Both the position numbers and the translations under genes were made by a program. A stretch of 64,000 nucleotides of DNA from Corallococcus interemptor. GTDB taxonomy: Bacteria > Myxococcota > Myxococcia > Myxococcales > Myxococcaceae. The first letter of the stretch is position 1; each line of letters starts with the position of its first letter. The DNA is taken from contig NZ_RAWM01000008.1 in assembly GCF_003668875.1 (NCBI RefSeq), positions 1 to 64,000 on the forward strand. The letters are read 5' to 3'. The notes beneath the pieces are model-generated. The model was not told the DNA's origin. It searched no databases and saw only the letters and a list, made by a program, of their open reading frames with translations. This document shows, piece after piece, positions 7,545-17,058 of the stretch.

Positions 7545-7643
7545 TGGCGGTAGGGCACGGGAATCGAACTCGCCAGGGACTGCTCTCGCAGCCCCTCACC
7601 GGTTTTGAAGACCGGGCCGGCCACCAGGTCCGGAGGCCCTACC
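7545..7643 (-). tRNA. tRNA-Sec (anticodon UCA)
   Basis: The 99-nt minus-strand transcript folds as a selenocysteine tRNA. It has an 8-bp acceptor stem (GGTAGGGC with GCCCTACC), a D stem CCGG/CCGG, anticodon stem CCGGT/ACCGG with loop CTTCAAA, a long variable arm (AGGGGCTGC GAGA GCAGTCCCT), a T loop TTCGATT, and an encoded GCCA end. The length and TTCAAA loop match E. coli selC. The T stem GCGAG/CCCGT carries one A-C mismatch (plus-strand position 7570). That base lies in the 3' half, which an integrating element would have replaced. No selA or selB is in the window. Confidence 0.9.
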
Positions 7644-7685
7644 GCTTCTGATTACCGCTGCTCCGCGCCGCTCCGTCAACCACCG

Positions 7686-8651
7686 TCACGGCTTGCGCGC
7701 GAAGACCACGGCGTACTCGTCGCAGTTGAACAGCGCGGGCCACTGCAACTGCTCCGGTGTCATCCGCATCGCCTTGTGCACGTCCGCTCGCACCTGGTGC
7801 AGGGACGTGCTCCCCGGACTTCGCTCCAGCTGAGTCATTCCCCGCAGCGCCACCAGTGCCGTGTTCACCGCCGGGTACACGTCGTCGGCAATCGACTCCA
7901 CCTTCACGTCCTGGAACCCCGCCCGCCGCAGCTCCTCCCGGTAGCGCTCCGTGGACCAGACGTTCTCCTCCGGAAACGCAATCAGCCCCCTCCAGTACCG
8001 GTAGCGCAGCTTGGCCCGCAGCCCCGCGCCCGATTCGCGGTCCGTCTTCTGCGCCATGTCCGCCATCACCAGCCGGCCTCCCGGCTTCAACACCCGGAAC
8101 GCCTCGCGCAGGAAGTCCTGCCGCGTCCGGAAGTGCATCGCGGACTCCAGCGCGAACACCACGTCGAACGCTCCCGCCCCCGGCAGCGCCGTCGCGCTCC
8201 CCACCTCCAGCCGCACCACTTGCTCCAGCCCCGTCAGCTTCACCCGCTCCCGGCCCACCCGGACCTGGTTCGGCGTGATGTTCACCCCGAGGATGCTCGC
8301 GGGCTTGAACTCCTCCGCCCACAGCAGGTCCTGATCCGCGTACCCGAAGCCGCAGTCCAACACCGCGTCCCCGGGTCCCAGATTCGCCGTCCTCGCGAGC
8401 AGGCGCGCCATTTCCGCCTGCGCGGACCGGAAGAGCTCTCCCACGCGCTCGACGTTGGTGTCGTCCACGCGCTCCACGTGCTTCCAGTAGCCCAGGTTGA
8501 TCCAGAAGGGCTCCCGGCCCGTCGTCACCTGGATGTCCTGCGGCGTGGGCATCCCCGCCACCCAGGCTCCCGTCTCCTTCGTGTAGAAGCGCTCCGGGTC
8601 CGCCAGGAACGCACTCTTCAGCCGCGTCGCCACCTGCCTCACGTTCAGCAT
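7686..8651 (-). CDS. Class I SAM-dependent methyltransferase
   Basis: The 321-aa protein has the Rossmann-type methyltransferase fold: motif I VLDCGFGYADQD (about residue 96), an acidic LEVGSATALP (motif II), and the post-II LREAFRVLKPGGRLVMADM. The order resembles small-molecule O- or C-methyltransferases of the cyclopropane-synthase/sugar-methyltransferase type (EryG-like), but the substrate cannot be read from sequence. It is the first gene right of selC and is probably core. It is transcribed away from the divergent transglutaminase gene at 8832. Confidence 0.75.
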   Translation of the reverse strand: MLNVRQVATRLKSAFLADPERFYTKETGAWVAGMPTPQDIQVTTGREPFWINLGYWKHVERVDDTNVERVGELFRSAQAEMARLLARTANLGPGDAVLDCGFGYADQDLLWAEEFKPASILGVNITPNQVRVGRERVKLTGLEQVVRLEVGSATALPGAGAFDVVFALESAMHFRTRQDFLREAFRVLKPGGRLVMADMAQKTDRESGAGLRAKLRYRYWRGLIAFPEENVWSTERYREELRRAGFQDVKVESIADDVYPAVNTALVALRGMTQLERSPGSTSLHQVRADVHKAMRMTPEQLQWPALFNCDEYAVVFARKP

Positions 8652-8831
8652 CCCTTGCCTCCTTGGCCTTCCTACCGGGGACCTCGACCCTAGCCTTTGT
8701 CACGGCGATTCCGGGCCTGGCCCGCCTGTCGGTTTTCACTGGTGAAAGGAGAGGGGATGCCCGGCTGCTGTCCCGGGGGGCGTCTTGCCCGGCGCGTCAT
8801 CCGGGCTCCATGATGAGCGCTCTTTTCCACC

Positions 8832-11219
8832 ATGCGCCGAACCTTCCGTCCCGCCCTCCTGACACCGGGTCTCCTTCCGGCGTTCATCCTGCTGTGTGTG
8901 TCGTTGGGCGCCGGGTCCGCGCGCGCAGCGCCGTCCGCCTTGCCCTTCCACGTCGGGCCTCCCGCCGCATGGGTGAAGCCGCTCCCCATTCCCGCGGACC
9001 CCGGCCCCATGCCCGCGGGGGAAGAGGAGACCAGCGTCCTGCGCCTGCTGAACGAGGAACAGGTGCGCGTGTCTGGCCATTCGCGCGTGCAGTACCGGCA
9101 CTCGGCCCGGAAGGTCCTGTCTCCGCAGGGCATCGACCGCGTCACGGACATCCAGATCCACTTCGATCCGTCCTACGAGACGCTCACCGTCCACGGCATC
9201 TGGCGCATCCGCGACGGTCGCCGCGAGGACGTCTTCCAGCCCGCCGGCGCCCGCGTCATCCAGCAGGAGAGCGAACTCCAGAACCGCCTCTACAACGGCA
9301 CCCTCTCCGTGGTGCCCTTCCTGCGCGACGTGCGCGTCGGCGACACCGTGGAGGTCGCGTACTCGCTCGAAGGCGCCAACCCCGTCTTCGGCGGGCGCTT
9401 CTCCGACGTCGTCGCCGTGGGCCAGCCGTACCCCGTGGTCCACTTCGCCTACCGGCTGCTGTGGCCGGAAGGCCGCCCGCTCTTCATCCGGGAGTTCGCC
9501 GAGCCGGGCGTGAAGCACTCGGAGTCGGTGACGAACGGCGAGCGCGAAGTCGTCCTGGAGCGCCGCGACGTGCCCGCCGTCCGCTCCGAGGACAAGGTCC
9601 CCAGCTGGCAGCACGTCTACCCCTGGGTCCAGCTCAGCGAATACAAGGACTGGAACGAGGTCGCGCGCTGGGCCTCGACGCTCTTCCAGGTCCCCGCGAA
9701 CTCGAAGGCGCTGGAGCAGGAGATGGCCCGGCTCGCGAAGGAGCCCACGCCCGAGGCGCGCTTCTTCGCCGCGCTGCGCTTCGTCCAGGACGAGGTCCGC
9801 TACCTGGGCATCGAGATGGGCCCCAACTCCCACCAGCCGCATCCGCCCGACGAGGTGCTGGAGCGCCGCTTCGGCGACTGCAAGGACAAGTCCCTGCTGC
9901 TGGTGACGCTGCTCAAGGGGCTGGGCATCGAAGCGCAGCCGGTGCTCGTGGACACGGAGACCCGCCAGGCCCTGGATGAATGGCTCCCCACCGCCATCGC
10001 GTTCGACCATGCCATCGTCCACGCCACCGTGGCTGGTCGCGAGCTGTGGGTGGATCCCACCGCGACGCTGGAGCGAGGCGGGCTCGACAGCTACGAGCCG
10101 CCTCCCTACGCCCGGGCCCTCATCGTCGCCCCGGACACGAAGGCGCTCACCGTCATTCCCTCGCCGGCCCTGGCGGAGCCCTCCGTCTTCGTGGACGAGA
10201 CCTACGTCGCGCAGGACCGTGACGCGCCGGCGACGCTCGAGGTCGTCACCACCCGCACGGGCGAGTCCGCCAACTCCATGCGCCGCATGCTCGCGGGCGT
10301 GTCCGTGGCGGAGCTGTCCCGCTACTACGTCAACTACTACGCCAAGACGGACGCGAAGCTGGCCGTCGTGAAGCCCATGACGGTGGACGACGATCCGGTG
10401 AAGAACGTGCTCGTCCTGCGCGAGCACTACCGCATCGAGGGCTTCTGGTCCTCCAAGGGCGAGCGCGACTTCAGCGCCCACTCCCTCCACCAGTACCTCT
10501 CCGAGCCCGGCTTCTCCCGCCGCGCCTTCCCGCTGGAGGTGGAGCACCCCGTCTTCGCCCGCCACCGCATCACGTTCCAGTCGGACGAGCCCCTGAACAT
10601 CACCTCCGACCATGAGCTCGTCGAAGGTCCCGCCTTCCACTTCGAGTCCGACACCCGCGCCGACGGGAAGACCCTGGTGCTGGACTACCGCTACCGCAGC
10701 GTCGCGGATTCCGTGCCGCCGGAGCGCATCGCGGAGCACCTGAAGGCGGTGCACGACGCGGAGGAGCAGGGCGGCTATGGCCTCCGGCTCCGCGGAGGCA
10801 GCGCCCGGCTCCAGCGGTCCGCGCCGCCCTCCACGAAAGGGGGCCTGGCCCTCCTGGGTGTCATCGCCGGCTGCGCCTTCCTCTGGTTCATCATCTCGCA
10901 GGGCACCCCCGCGGAGCTCTGGCGCAAGGGCCGCGCCTGGGGCCGCCGCCGCGCCTTCGCGCGCAAGTTCGACGGCGACTCCCAGGGCGACAGCGCTGGA
11001 GCCGCCATCCCCGTCGCCAGCGCGCATGAGCTGCTGGCCACGATCAGCCGCCTGCGCTGCGCCTGTGGGACCAGCAGCGAGTGCGAATGGGAGGCGCTCC
11101 GCCACGAGGCCGTCATCCTGGGCGAGCGCCACCTCACCCTGGTGCAGTGGCAGTGCCCCGCCTGCGCCCGAGCCCGCCGCGCCTACTTCGAGGACAAGGG
11201 CACGACGCGCGCCGCCTGA
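8832..11219 (+). CDS. DUF3857 / transglutaminase-like exported protein
   Basis: The 795-aa protein starts with a signal peptide (about 1-35). A DUF3857 beta-domain follows, then a transglutaminase-like papain fold with a complete triad: Cys in RRFGDCKDKS (about residue 349), His in AFDHAIVH (about 393) and Asp in WVDPTA (about 407). A membrane segment lies near residue 675 (LLGVIAGCAFLWFIIS). After it comes a cytosolic tail with four Cys (RLRCACG and QWQCPACARAR), possibly a zinc site. DUF3857-transglutaminase proteins sit in the envelope; substrates are unknown. Confidence 0.8.
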   Translation: MRRTFRPALLTPGLLPAFILLCVSLGAGSARAAPSALPFHVGPPAAWVKPLPIPADPGPMPAGEEETSVLRLLNEEQVRVSGHSRVQYRHSARKVLSPQGIDRVTDIQIHFDPSYETLTVHGIWRIRDGRREDVFQPAGARVIQQESELQNRLYNGTLSVVPFLRDVRVGDTVEVAYSLEGANPVFGGRFSDVVAVGQPYPVVHFAYRLLWPEGRPLFIREFAEPGVKHSESVTNGEREVVLERRDVPAVRSEDKVPSWQHVYPWVQLSEYKDWNEVARWASTLFQVPANSKALEQEMARLAKEPTPEARFFAALRFVQDEVRYLGIEMGPNSHQPHPPDEVLERRFGDCKDKSLLLVTLLKGLGIEAQPVLVDTETRQALDEWLPTAIAFDHAIVHATVAGRELWVDPTATLERGGLDSYEPPPYARALIVAPDTKALTVIPSPALAEPSVFVDETYVAQDRDAPATLEVVTTRTGESANSMRRMLAGVSVAELSRYYVNYYAKTDAKLAVVKPMTVDDDPVKNVLVLREHYRIEGFWSSKGERDFSAHSLHQYLSEPGFSRRAFPLEVEHPVFARHRITFQSDEPLNITSDHELVEGPAFHFESDTRADGKTLVLDYRYRSVADSVPPERIAEHLKAVHDAEEQGGYGLRLRGGSARLQRSAPPSTKGGLALLGVIAGCAFLWFIISQGTPAELWRKGRAWGRRRAFARKFDGDSQGDSAGAAIPVASAHELLATISRLRCACGTSSECEWEALRHEAVILGERHLTLVQWQCPACARARRAYFEDKGTTRAA

Positions 11220-11222
11220 AAC

Positions 11223-11525
11223 TTACTCGCAGATGCCCGGGCAGTCCGCGCTGCCTCCGGGCTGGCACGTGTCGGTCGGATCATCCACGCAGGTGTTCCC
11301 CGACACGTTGCCCGCGCAGCCTCCGAAGAGCCCGCCGCAGCACTCGACCCAGCCCTCCGGCACGTCACACGGCGTCGGGAAGGACTTGCACGTCTCTGTG
11401 TCGGACCGCGCGAACACCACCACCTGCGGACACGTGCGCGGCCCTTCTTCGCCGTCACCCAGGCAGCCCGTCAGACCCAGCACCGACATCAGCCCCAGCC
11501 TCATCCATGCACGCATGGCGCGCAT
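11223..11525 (-). CDS. Small Cys-rich lipoprotein
   Basis: The start at 11525 is chosen because the longer frame (11567) overlaps the upstream gene; ATG 11516 is also possible. A lipoprotein signal peptide ends in VLGLTGC. The mature part has about ten cysteines (ETCKSFPTPCDVPEGWVECC, GGCAGN, CQPGGSADCPGICE), which suggests a disulfide-stabilised periplasmic or surface protein. No enzyme family is seen. It follows the TPR-zincin gene on the same strand with 20 bp between them, so the two are probably co-transcribed. Confidence 0.6.
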   Translation of the reverse strand: MRAMRAWMRLGLMSVLGLTGCLGDGEEGPRTCPQVVVFARSDTETCKSFPTPCDVPEGWVECCGGLFGGCAGNVSGNTCVDDPTDTCQPGGSADCPGICE

Positions 11526-11545
11526 CAGGGCAGGGGAGACGCGCG

Positions 11546-12619
11546 CTAGTCCAGTCCCCGCTCCCACAGGTCGTCTTCATCCAGACCCATCAGGTGACCC
11601 ACCTCGTGCATCACCGTGATGCCGATCTGTTCGATCAGCTCCTCGCGGGTGCGCGCGAAGCGCTCCAGGTTCTTCTGGTACAGCACGATGGCGGGCGGGA
11701 AGTGATCCGCCGCGTCCATCACGCTGCGCTCGCCCACGGGCGTGCCCCGGAACACTCCCAGGATGCACGGCGACAGTGGCGGCTGCTGACCCAGCAGGTC
11801 CTCGTCCGAGGGCAGGTCCTCCACCGCCAGCGTCACGTTGTCCATGTACTGCTTCACCTGCGAGGGCAGGGCGCGCATCGCGTCCTCCACCGCGCGGTCG
11901 AACGCGGCCTCCTCCAGCGCCACCGGGGGCGGCAGCTCCTCCGGGGCCAGCGCCTGCGCCCGCGCGAAGCGCTTCTTCGCCTCCTTCGCGTCCTTGCGCC
12001 GCTCCGCGATGAGCCCCAGGTAGTGGTGCGCCCAGGCCTCGTCCGGCGCGTCCTTCAGCACCCGCTCGAAGGCCTCCTGCGCGGGCTGGAAGCGGCAGAG
12101 CTCGAACAGCGCGATGCCCCGCTCCAGCTGCGCGTCCGGCGAGCGCGGCATGTGCGTCAGCGCCTGGTCCAGGCTCTTGAGCGCGGACTCGCACTCACCC
12201 AGCTGGTTGAGCCCCATGCCCTCCAGGAGGAGGAACTCGTAGACGAGCTCCACGTCGTCGGCCTTCTGCGCCAATTTGCGCCCGCGGCCGCACCACTCCA
12301 GCCCCTCCTCCACGGCCTCGCGGTCCTCACCGGTGCGGCAGACGAGGAACTCCGCTGCGCCAAAAAGAATCTCCAGGTCTTCCGGGGCTCGCTTCAGGGC
12401 GGCGCCGTAGGCCTTGCCGGCGTCCTCCAGGCGGCCCACCTCCACCAGCGCGGCGGCCCGGTAGTGCAGGGCCTCTGGTGAGTCCGGGACGTCCCGGAGC
12501 AGGGCGTCGGCGCTGGCGAGCGCGGCCTCGAAATCCCTCGCCTCGAAGGCGTCCGCCACCCCGTCCAGCCGCGCGTCCACGTCCCGCGCCTCCCCTTGGT
12601 TCGCCATGCGCTTCGCCAT
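11546..12619 (-). CDS. TPR protein with C-terminal zincin-type metallopeptidase
   Basis: The N-terminal 220 residues form tetratricopeptide repeats (for example SPEALHYRAAALVEVGRLED and EAWAHHYLGLIAERRKDAKE). The C-terminal part matches the Zincin_1 family: HEVGHLMGLDEDDL near residue 340 supplies the HExxH zinc-binding residues with a downstream Asp/Glu pair. There is no signal peptide, so a cytoplasmic role is likely. The substrate is unknown. The start at MAKRM or MANQG (12619 or 12607) cannot be separated. Confidence 0.75.
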   Translation of the reverse strand: MAKRMANQGEARDVDARLDGVADAFEARDFEAALASADALLRDVPDSPEALHYRAAALVEVGRLEDAGKAYGAALKRAPEDLEILFGAAEFLVCRTGEDREAVEEGLEWCGRGRKLAQKADDVELVYEFLLLEGMGLNQLGECESALKSLDQALTHMPRSPDAQLERGIALFELCRFQPAQEAFERVLKDAPDEAWAHHYLGLIAERRKDAKEAKKRFARAQALAPEELPPPVALEEAAFDRAVEDAMRALPSQVKQYMDNVTLAVEDLPSDEDLLGQQPPLSPCILGVFRGTPVGERSVMDAADHFPPAIVLYQKNLERFARTREELIEQIGITVMHEVGHLMGLDEDDLWERGLD

Positions 12620-12651
12620 ACGGGCCGGCAGCTAAGAAGCCGCCCTTCGCG

Positions 12652-12680
12652 TTGTCAACGACCGGCGTCGCTGTTACCTT
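12652..12680 (+). promoter_or_regulatory. Candidate promoter of the single-domain response regulator
   Basis: TTGTCA (12652-12657) and TACCTT (12675-12680) are 17 bp apart and lie 28 bp before the GTG start at 12708. Both boxes match the sigma-70 consensus only in part. Confidence 0.3.
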
Positions 12681-12707
12681 CCAGCGCCCCGTTTTGGCCC
12701 GAACCCC

Positions 12708-13064
12708 GTGAACATCCTGGTCGTCGACGACGATTACGAGCTGTGCACCATGCTCTCTCGCTACCTGGAGATGCATGGCTACACCGTGTTCTCGGCGTCG
12801 GATGCGCTCCAGGCGCTGGACATCATGGAGCGTCATCCCGTGGGGCTGGTCATCACCGACTACCTGATGCCCCACCTGGACGGCATCCACTTCACGGAGA
12901 TGCTGAAGGCGGACCCCCGCTTCCAGAACATCTCCGTCCTGATGATGACCGCCAGCACGGACGCCAACATCTCCGACCGCGGCCTGCGCAAGGGTGTCGC
13001 CATCACCCTGCAGAAGCCCCTGGACATGGGGCAATTGCTCAACCTCGTGCGCTTCGCGGAGTAG
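12708..13064 (+). CDS. Single-domain response regulator (CheY-like)
   Basis: The 118-aa protein is a stand-alone receiver domain starting at GTG. It has the acidic pocket DDD (7-9), the phospho-acceptor Asp in VITDYLMP (about 52), the conserved Thr in MMTAST and the Lys in LQKPLD (about 103). There is no output domain, so it must signal through a partner protein. Kinase genes lie nearby (14976) but are not in the same operon. Confidence 0.85.
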   Translation: MNILVVDDDYELCTMLSRYLEMHGYTVFSASDALQALDIMERHPVGLVITDYLMPHLDGIHFTEMLKADPRFQNISVLMMTASTDANISDRGLRKGVAITLQKPLDMGQLLNLVRFAE

Positions 13065-13142
13065 GGCCTTCCTGGAGGCCCCGGGCCCCCCGTCCGGGCG
13101 GGCTGGAAGGCGTCCTCAGGCCCACACGCCTGCCCCTTTCCG

Positions 13143-13170
13143 TTGACATCGTCGATGCGGCCCTTATGTT
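13143..13170 (+). promoter_or_regulatory. groEL promoter
   Basis: A perfect TTGACA (13143-13148) is followed after 16 bp by TATGTT (13165-13170). The -10 box overlaps the left arm of the CIRCE element, the classical layout for HrcA repression of a vegetative promoter. Confidence 0.7.
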
Positions 13171-13195
13171 GGCGCTCGACATGGCCGAGTGCTAA
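13169..13195 (+). promoter_or_regulatory. CIRCE element (HrcA operator)
   Basis: TTGGCGCTC, 9 spacer bases and GAGTGCTAA match the CIRCE consensus TTAGCACTC-N9-GAGTGCTAA. The right arm is perfect and the left arm has two differences. HrcA normally binds here and represses chaperonin genes until heat shock. The operator lies 49 bp upstream of the groEL start. Confidence 0.85.
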
Positions 13196-13217
13196 CGGCC
13201 ACCCCCATTCGCAGTAG

Positions 13218-14888
<1,671 letters not shown>

Positions 14889-14924
14889 GCCGGCGTGACG
14901 GCTCGGTAGCACCGTAGGGTTTCT

Positions 14925-14976
14925 TCCGGCCCCGTGGGCCTCGCGAGAGCGGGGCACCCGGGGCCGGAGTCTTTTT
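14925..14976 (+). terminator. Rho-independent terminator of groEL
   Basis: TCCGGCCCCG (14925-14934) pairs perfectly with CGGGGCCGGA (14959-14968), and GTCTTTTTC follows. It lies 37 bp after the groEL stop and abuts the stop of the convergent kinase gene. Confidence 0.8.
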
Positions 14977-16505
14977 CAGGAAGCGGCCTTCTTGAAGGCC
15001 AGGCCCAGCTCACGGCTGAGGGCCGTGGTGTCGGAGAGCAGCTTGGGCAGGCACGCGGCGGCCCCGGCGCGCAGCGACGCCAGCGCCGTCTCCATGGTGA
15101 GGTGCTCCGCCAGGACGACGAAGGGCGCGCCCTGGCTCAGGCCCCGGGCCAGCTCCAGCGCCTTCTTGCCGTAGGCCGGCGCGAAGTCCCACGACACCAC
15201 CACGCCCACGGGCGGCTCCATCGCGGCGGCCTCCGCGCTCGCGACGATGCGCGCCTCCAGGCCCAGCAGGGTCAGCGCCTCCGAGATCAGCCGCGCGGTG
15301 GCCGGGTTGTCCTCCAGCACGTCCACCCGGCGCATGGCGGCGCTGGGGGCCGGAGCGGGCGGCGCGGCCGGCGTGTACAGCGCCTGCCGCAACAACGCGC
15401 GCACCTGGCGGATGTCGTCGAAGGGCTTGAGCAGGTAGTCCACCACGCCCAGCTGCAGCGCCTGCTGCGTCGTCACCAGCGAGGGGTAGCCCGTCATCAG
15501 GATGACGCGCGACGCGGGGTCCAGCTTGCGCGCGTGCTGGGCCAGCTCCAGGCCGGACAGCCCGGGCAGGTTCTTGTCCGTGACGATGAGGTCCACGGGC
15601 GACGCACGCAGGATCTCGAGCGCGGCCTCGCCCGTGGCCGCTTCGATGACTTCACACTCCTTGTCCATCAGGTCCTTGAAGACCATCCGGATGATGCCCT
15701 CGTCGTCCACCACCAAGAGGCGCTTGCGCGGCGGTCGGGGCGCGTCCGTGGGCGGGAAGAGCACGCGGAACACCGTGGCGGGCGGCGGCACCTCGCGCAG
15801 CGTCGTGGGCGGCACCAGGGCAATCTGCGCGTGGTGCTCCTGCGCGATGCGGCGACAGACGGCGAGCCCCAGCCCCGTGCCTCGTTTGCTGGCGGAGACG
15901 TAGGGCTCGAAGATGCGTGTCTTGAGCTCGTCCGGGATGCCCGGGCCCCAGTCGGACACGTAGAGGGCCGCGGACGCGCCCTCGCGCGCGAGCGTCACCT
16001 TCACTCGGCCCCGGCCAGACATGGCGTCGCGCGCGTTGTTGAGCAGGTTGAGCGTGAGCTGCTCAATCAGCCGCGCGTTGCCCTGGATGGTGAGGTCCTC
16101 GGGGGCCTCCACCTCCAGCGAGATGCGCGCCGAGTCCGGGTTGACGCTGAACACCTTCGCCGCCGCCCAGATGGGCGCGGCCAGGGACAGCCGCTGCTGC
16201 GGGGCCGGCCGCTCGCTGGCCAGGCGGATGAAGTCGGAGACGATCTGCTCCATCCGCTCCACCTGCGCGAGCAGCAGCTTCAACGGACCGCTGGAGCCGC
16301 CTTCCTCCGCGAGCAATTGGGCGTAGGCCTTGGCGCCCAGGAGCGGCTGGCGCAGCTCGTGGAGGACCTCCGCGGCGACCTGGTGGGTGTGGGCGTTGGC
16401 ACGCTGCAGGGCCACGGCCGCGAGCCGGGCCTTGTCCAGGTCCCCCGCGTCCAGGGCCTGGAGCAGCTGCGCGAGCGGCGAGGGGGTCTCCATGCGCGGG
16501 AGCAT
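14976..16505 (-). CDS. Hybrid histidine kinase with receiver domains
   Basis: The 509-aa protein has no membrane segment. Domains in order: HisKA with the phospho-accepting His in EVLHELRQPL (about residue 49), a HATPase (LNLLNNARDAM, DWGPGIP, GTGLGLAVC), a receiver (about 260-380; VVDDE, Asp in VTDKNLPG, Lys in LLKPFD), and a second receiver-like part (about 390-505). In the second one the phospho-acceptor region reads VVVSWDFAP and the usual acidic pair is reduced to LEDN, so it is probably inactive or degenerate. It is convergent with groEL and divergent from the encapsulin cargo gene. Confidence 0.85.
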   Translation of the reverse strand: MLPRMETPSPLAQLLQALDAGDLDKARLAAVALQRANAHTHQVAAEVLHELRQPLLGAKAYAQLLAEEGGSSGPLKLLLAQVERMEQIVSDFIRLASERPAPQQRLSLAAPIWAAAKVFSVNPDSARISLEVEAPEDLTIQGNARLIEQLTLNLLNNARDAMSGRGRVKVTLAREGASAALYVSDWGPGIPDELKTRIFEPYVSASKRGTGLGLAVCRRIAQEHHAQIALVPPTTLREVPPPATVFRVLFPPTDAPRPPRKRLLVVDDEGIIRMVFKDLMDKECEVIEAATGEAALEILRASPVDLIVTDKNLPGLSGLELAQHARKLDPASRVILMTGYPSLVTTQQALQLGVVDYLLKPFDDIRQVRALLRQALYTPAAPPAPAPSAAMRRVDVLEDNPATARLISEALTLLGLEARIVASAEAAAMEPPVGVVVSWDFAPAYGKKALELARGLSQGAPFVVLAEHLTMETALASLRAGAAACLPKLLSDTTALSRELGLAFKKAAS

Positions 16506-16662
16506 GGCGGAGGCGGGTGTTCACACGCAACGCACCCCCGGCGGGATTCGGTTGACCCCGCCCGCGAGCGAACGGATGCTCGCGACCGCCCTCCAGCCGG
16601 GCCTGACGGGACGCATGTTGCCCGCTCGCCTGCTGGGGACTCTCCCTGTCGCAGAGGCCCCC

Positions 16663-17052
16663 ATGCCGCAGACGAACCCGTTCCACTCGCTGGTGCCCCG
16701 GAAGCTGACGGACTCCGAACTGGCCCGCTCCATCCGGCTCAACATCGAGGCGGAGCTGGACGCCATCAACCTCTACGCCGCGCACCTGGACGCGACGGAC
16801 AACGAGGAGGCGAAGGCCATCCTGCGCCACGTCATGGACGAGGAGCGCGAGCACGCCGCCCTGTTCTGGCAGCTCATCGCCCGGTTGGATCCGGAGCAGG
16901 CCCAGCACGACCGCGAGGCGTCCCAGAAGTACCGCCTCATCACCACCGGCGCGTCCCACGAAGAGGTGGAGGCGGTCAGCGAGGGCGGTGGCGGCGAGCC
17001 CGCGGAGGTGGAGCTGCCCAAGCGCCTCACCGTGGGCAGCCTGCGCAAGTAG
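16663..17052 (+). CDS. encC: Encapsulated ferritin-like protein with encapsulin targeting tag (EncC-like)
   Basis: The frame is open further upstream, but the ATG at 16663 avoids overlap with the divergent kinase and gives 129 aa, the normal family size. The EncFtn core has the iron ligands Glu31 (EAELDAI), Glu61 and His64 (DEEREHAA), the same spacing as E32/E62/H65 of the Rhodospirillum EncFtn. An acidic linker leads to the C-terminal tag LTVGSLRK (122-129). This tag is nearly identical to the LTVGSLRR motif that loads EncB, EncC and EncD into the Myxococcus encapsulin shell for iron storage. The shell gene itself is not in the window. Confidence 0.85.
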   Translation: MPQTNPFHSLVPRKLTDSELARSIRLNIEAELDAINLYAAHLDATDNEEAKAILRHVMDEEREHAALFWQLIARLDPEQAQHDREASQKYRLITTGASHEEVEAVSEGGGGEPAEVELPKRLTVGSLRK

Positions 17053-17058
17053 CGCGCT

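Larger units (their letters stand above)
1..7643. mobile_element. Right part of an integrated element at selC
   Basis: This stretch carries genes typical of a phage satellite or integrative island: a D5-type primase-helicase, an excisionase-like helix-turn-helix protein, cargo of unknown function, and a tyrosine recombinase whose start lies 110 bp from the 3' end of a tRNA-Sec gene. Integration into the 3' end of tRNA genes, selC included, is well known for tyrosine recombinases. Several cargo genes (3127-5054) are visibly more AT-rich than the core genes to the right. The left border lies outside the window. The right border is inferred to lie inside the tRNA 3' half. Confidence 0.7.

Noticed and set aside
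7649..7679. Promoter of tRNA-Sec (TTGACG with TAATCA)
   Set aside because: The spacing is 19 bp and the -10 would lie only about 5 bp from the tRNA 5' end, so the assignment is not reliable.
8736..11132. 798-aa open frame on the minus strand opposite the transglutaminase gene
   Set aside because: This is a GC-bias shadow: it lacks motifs, is His/Arg/Val-rich, and the plus-strand gene has a signal peptide and catalytic triad.
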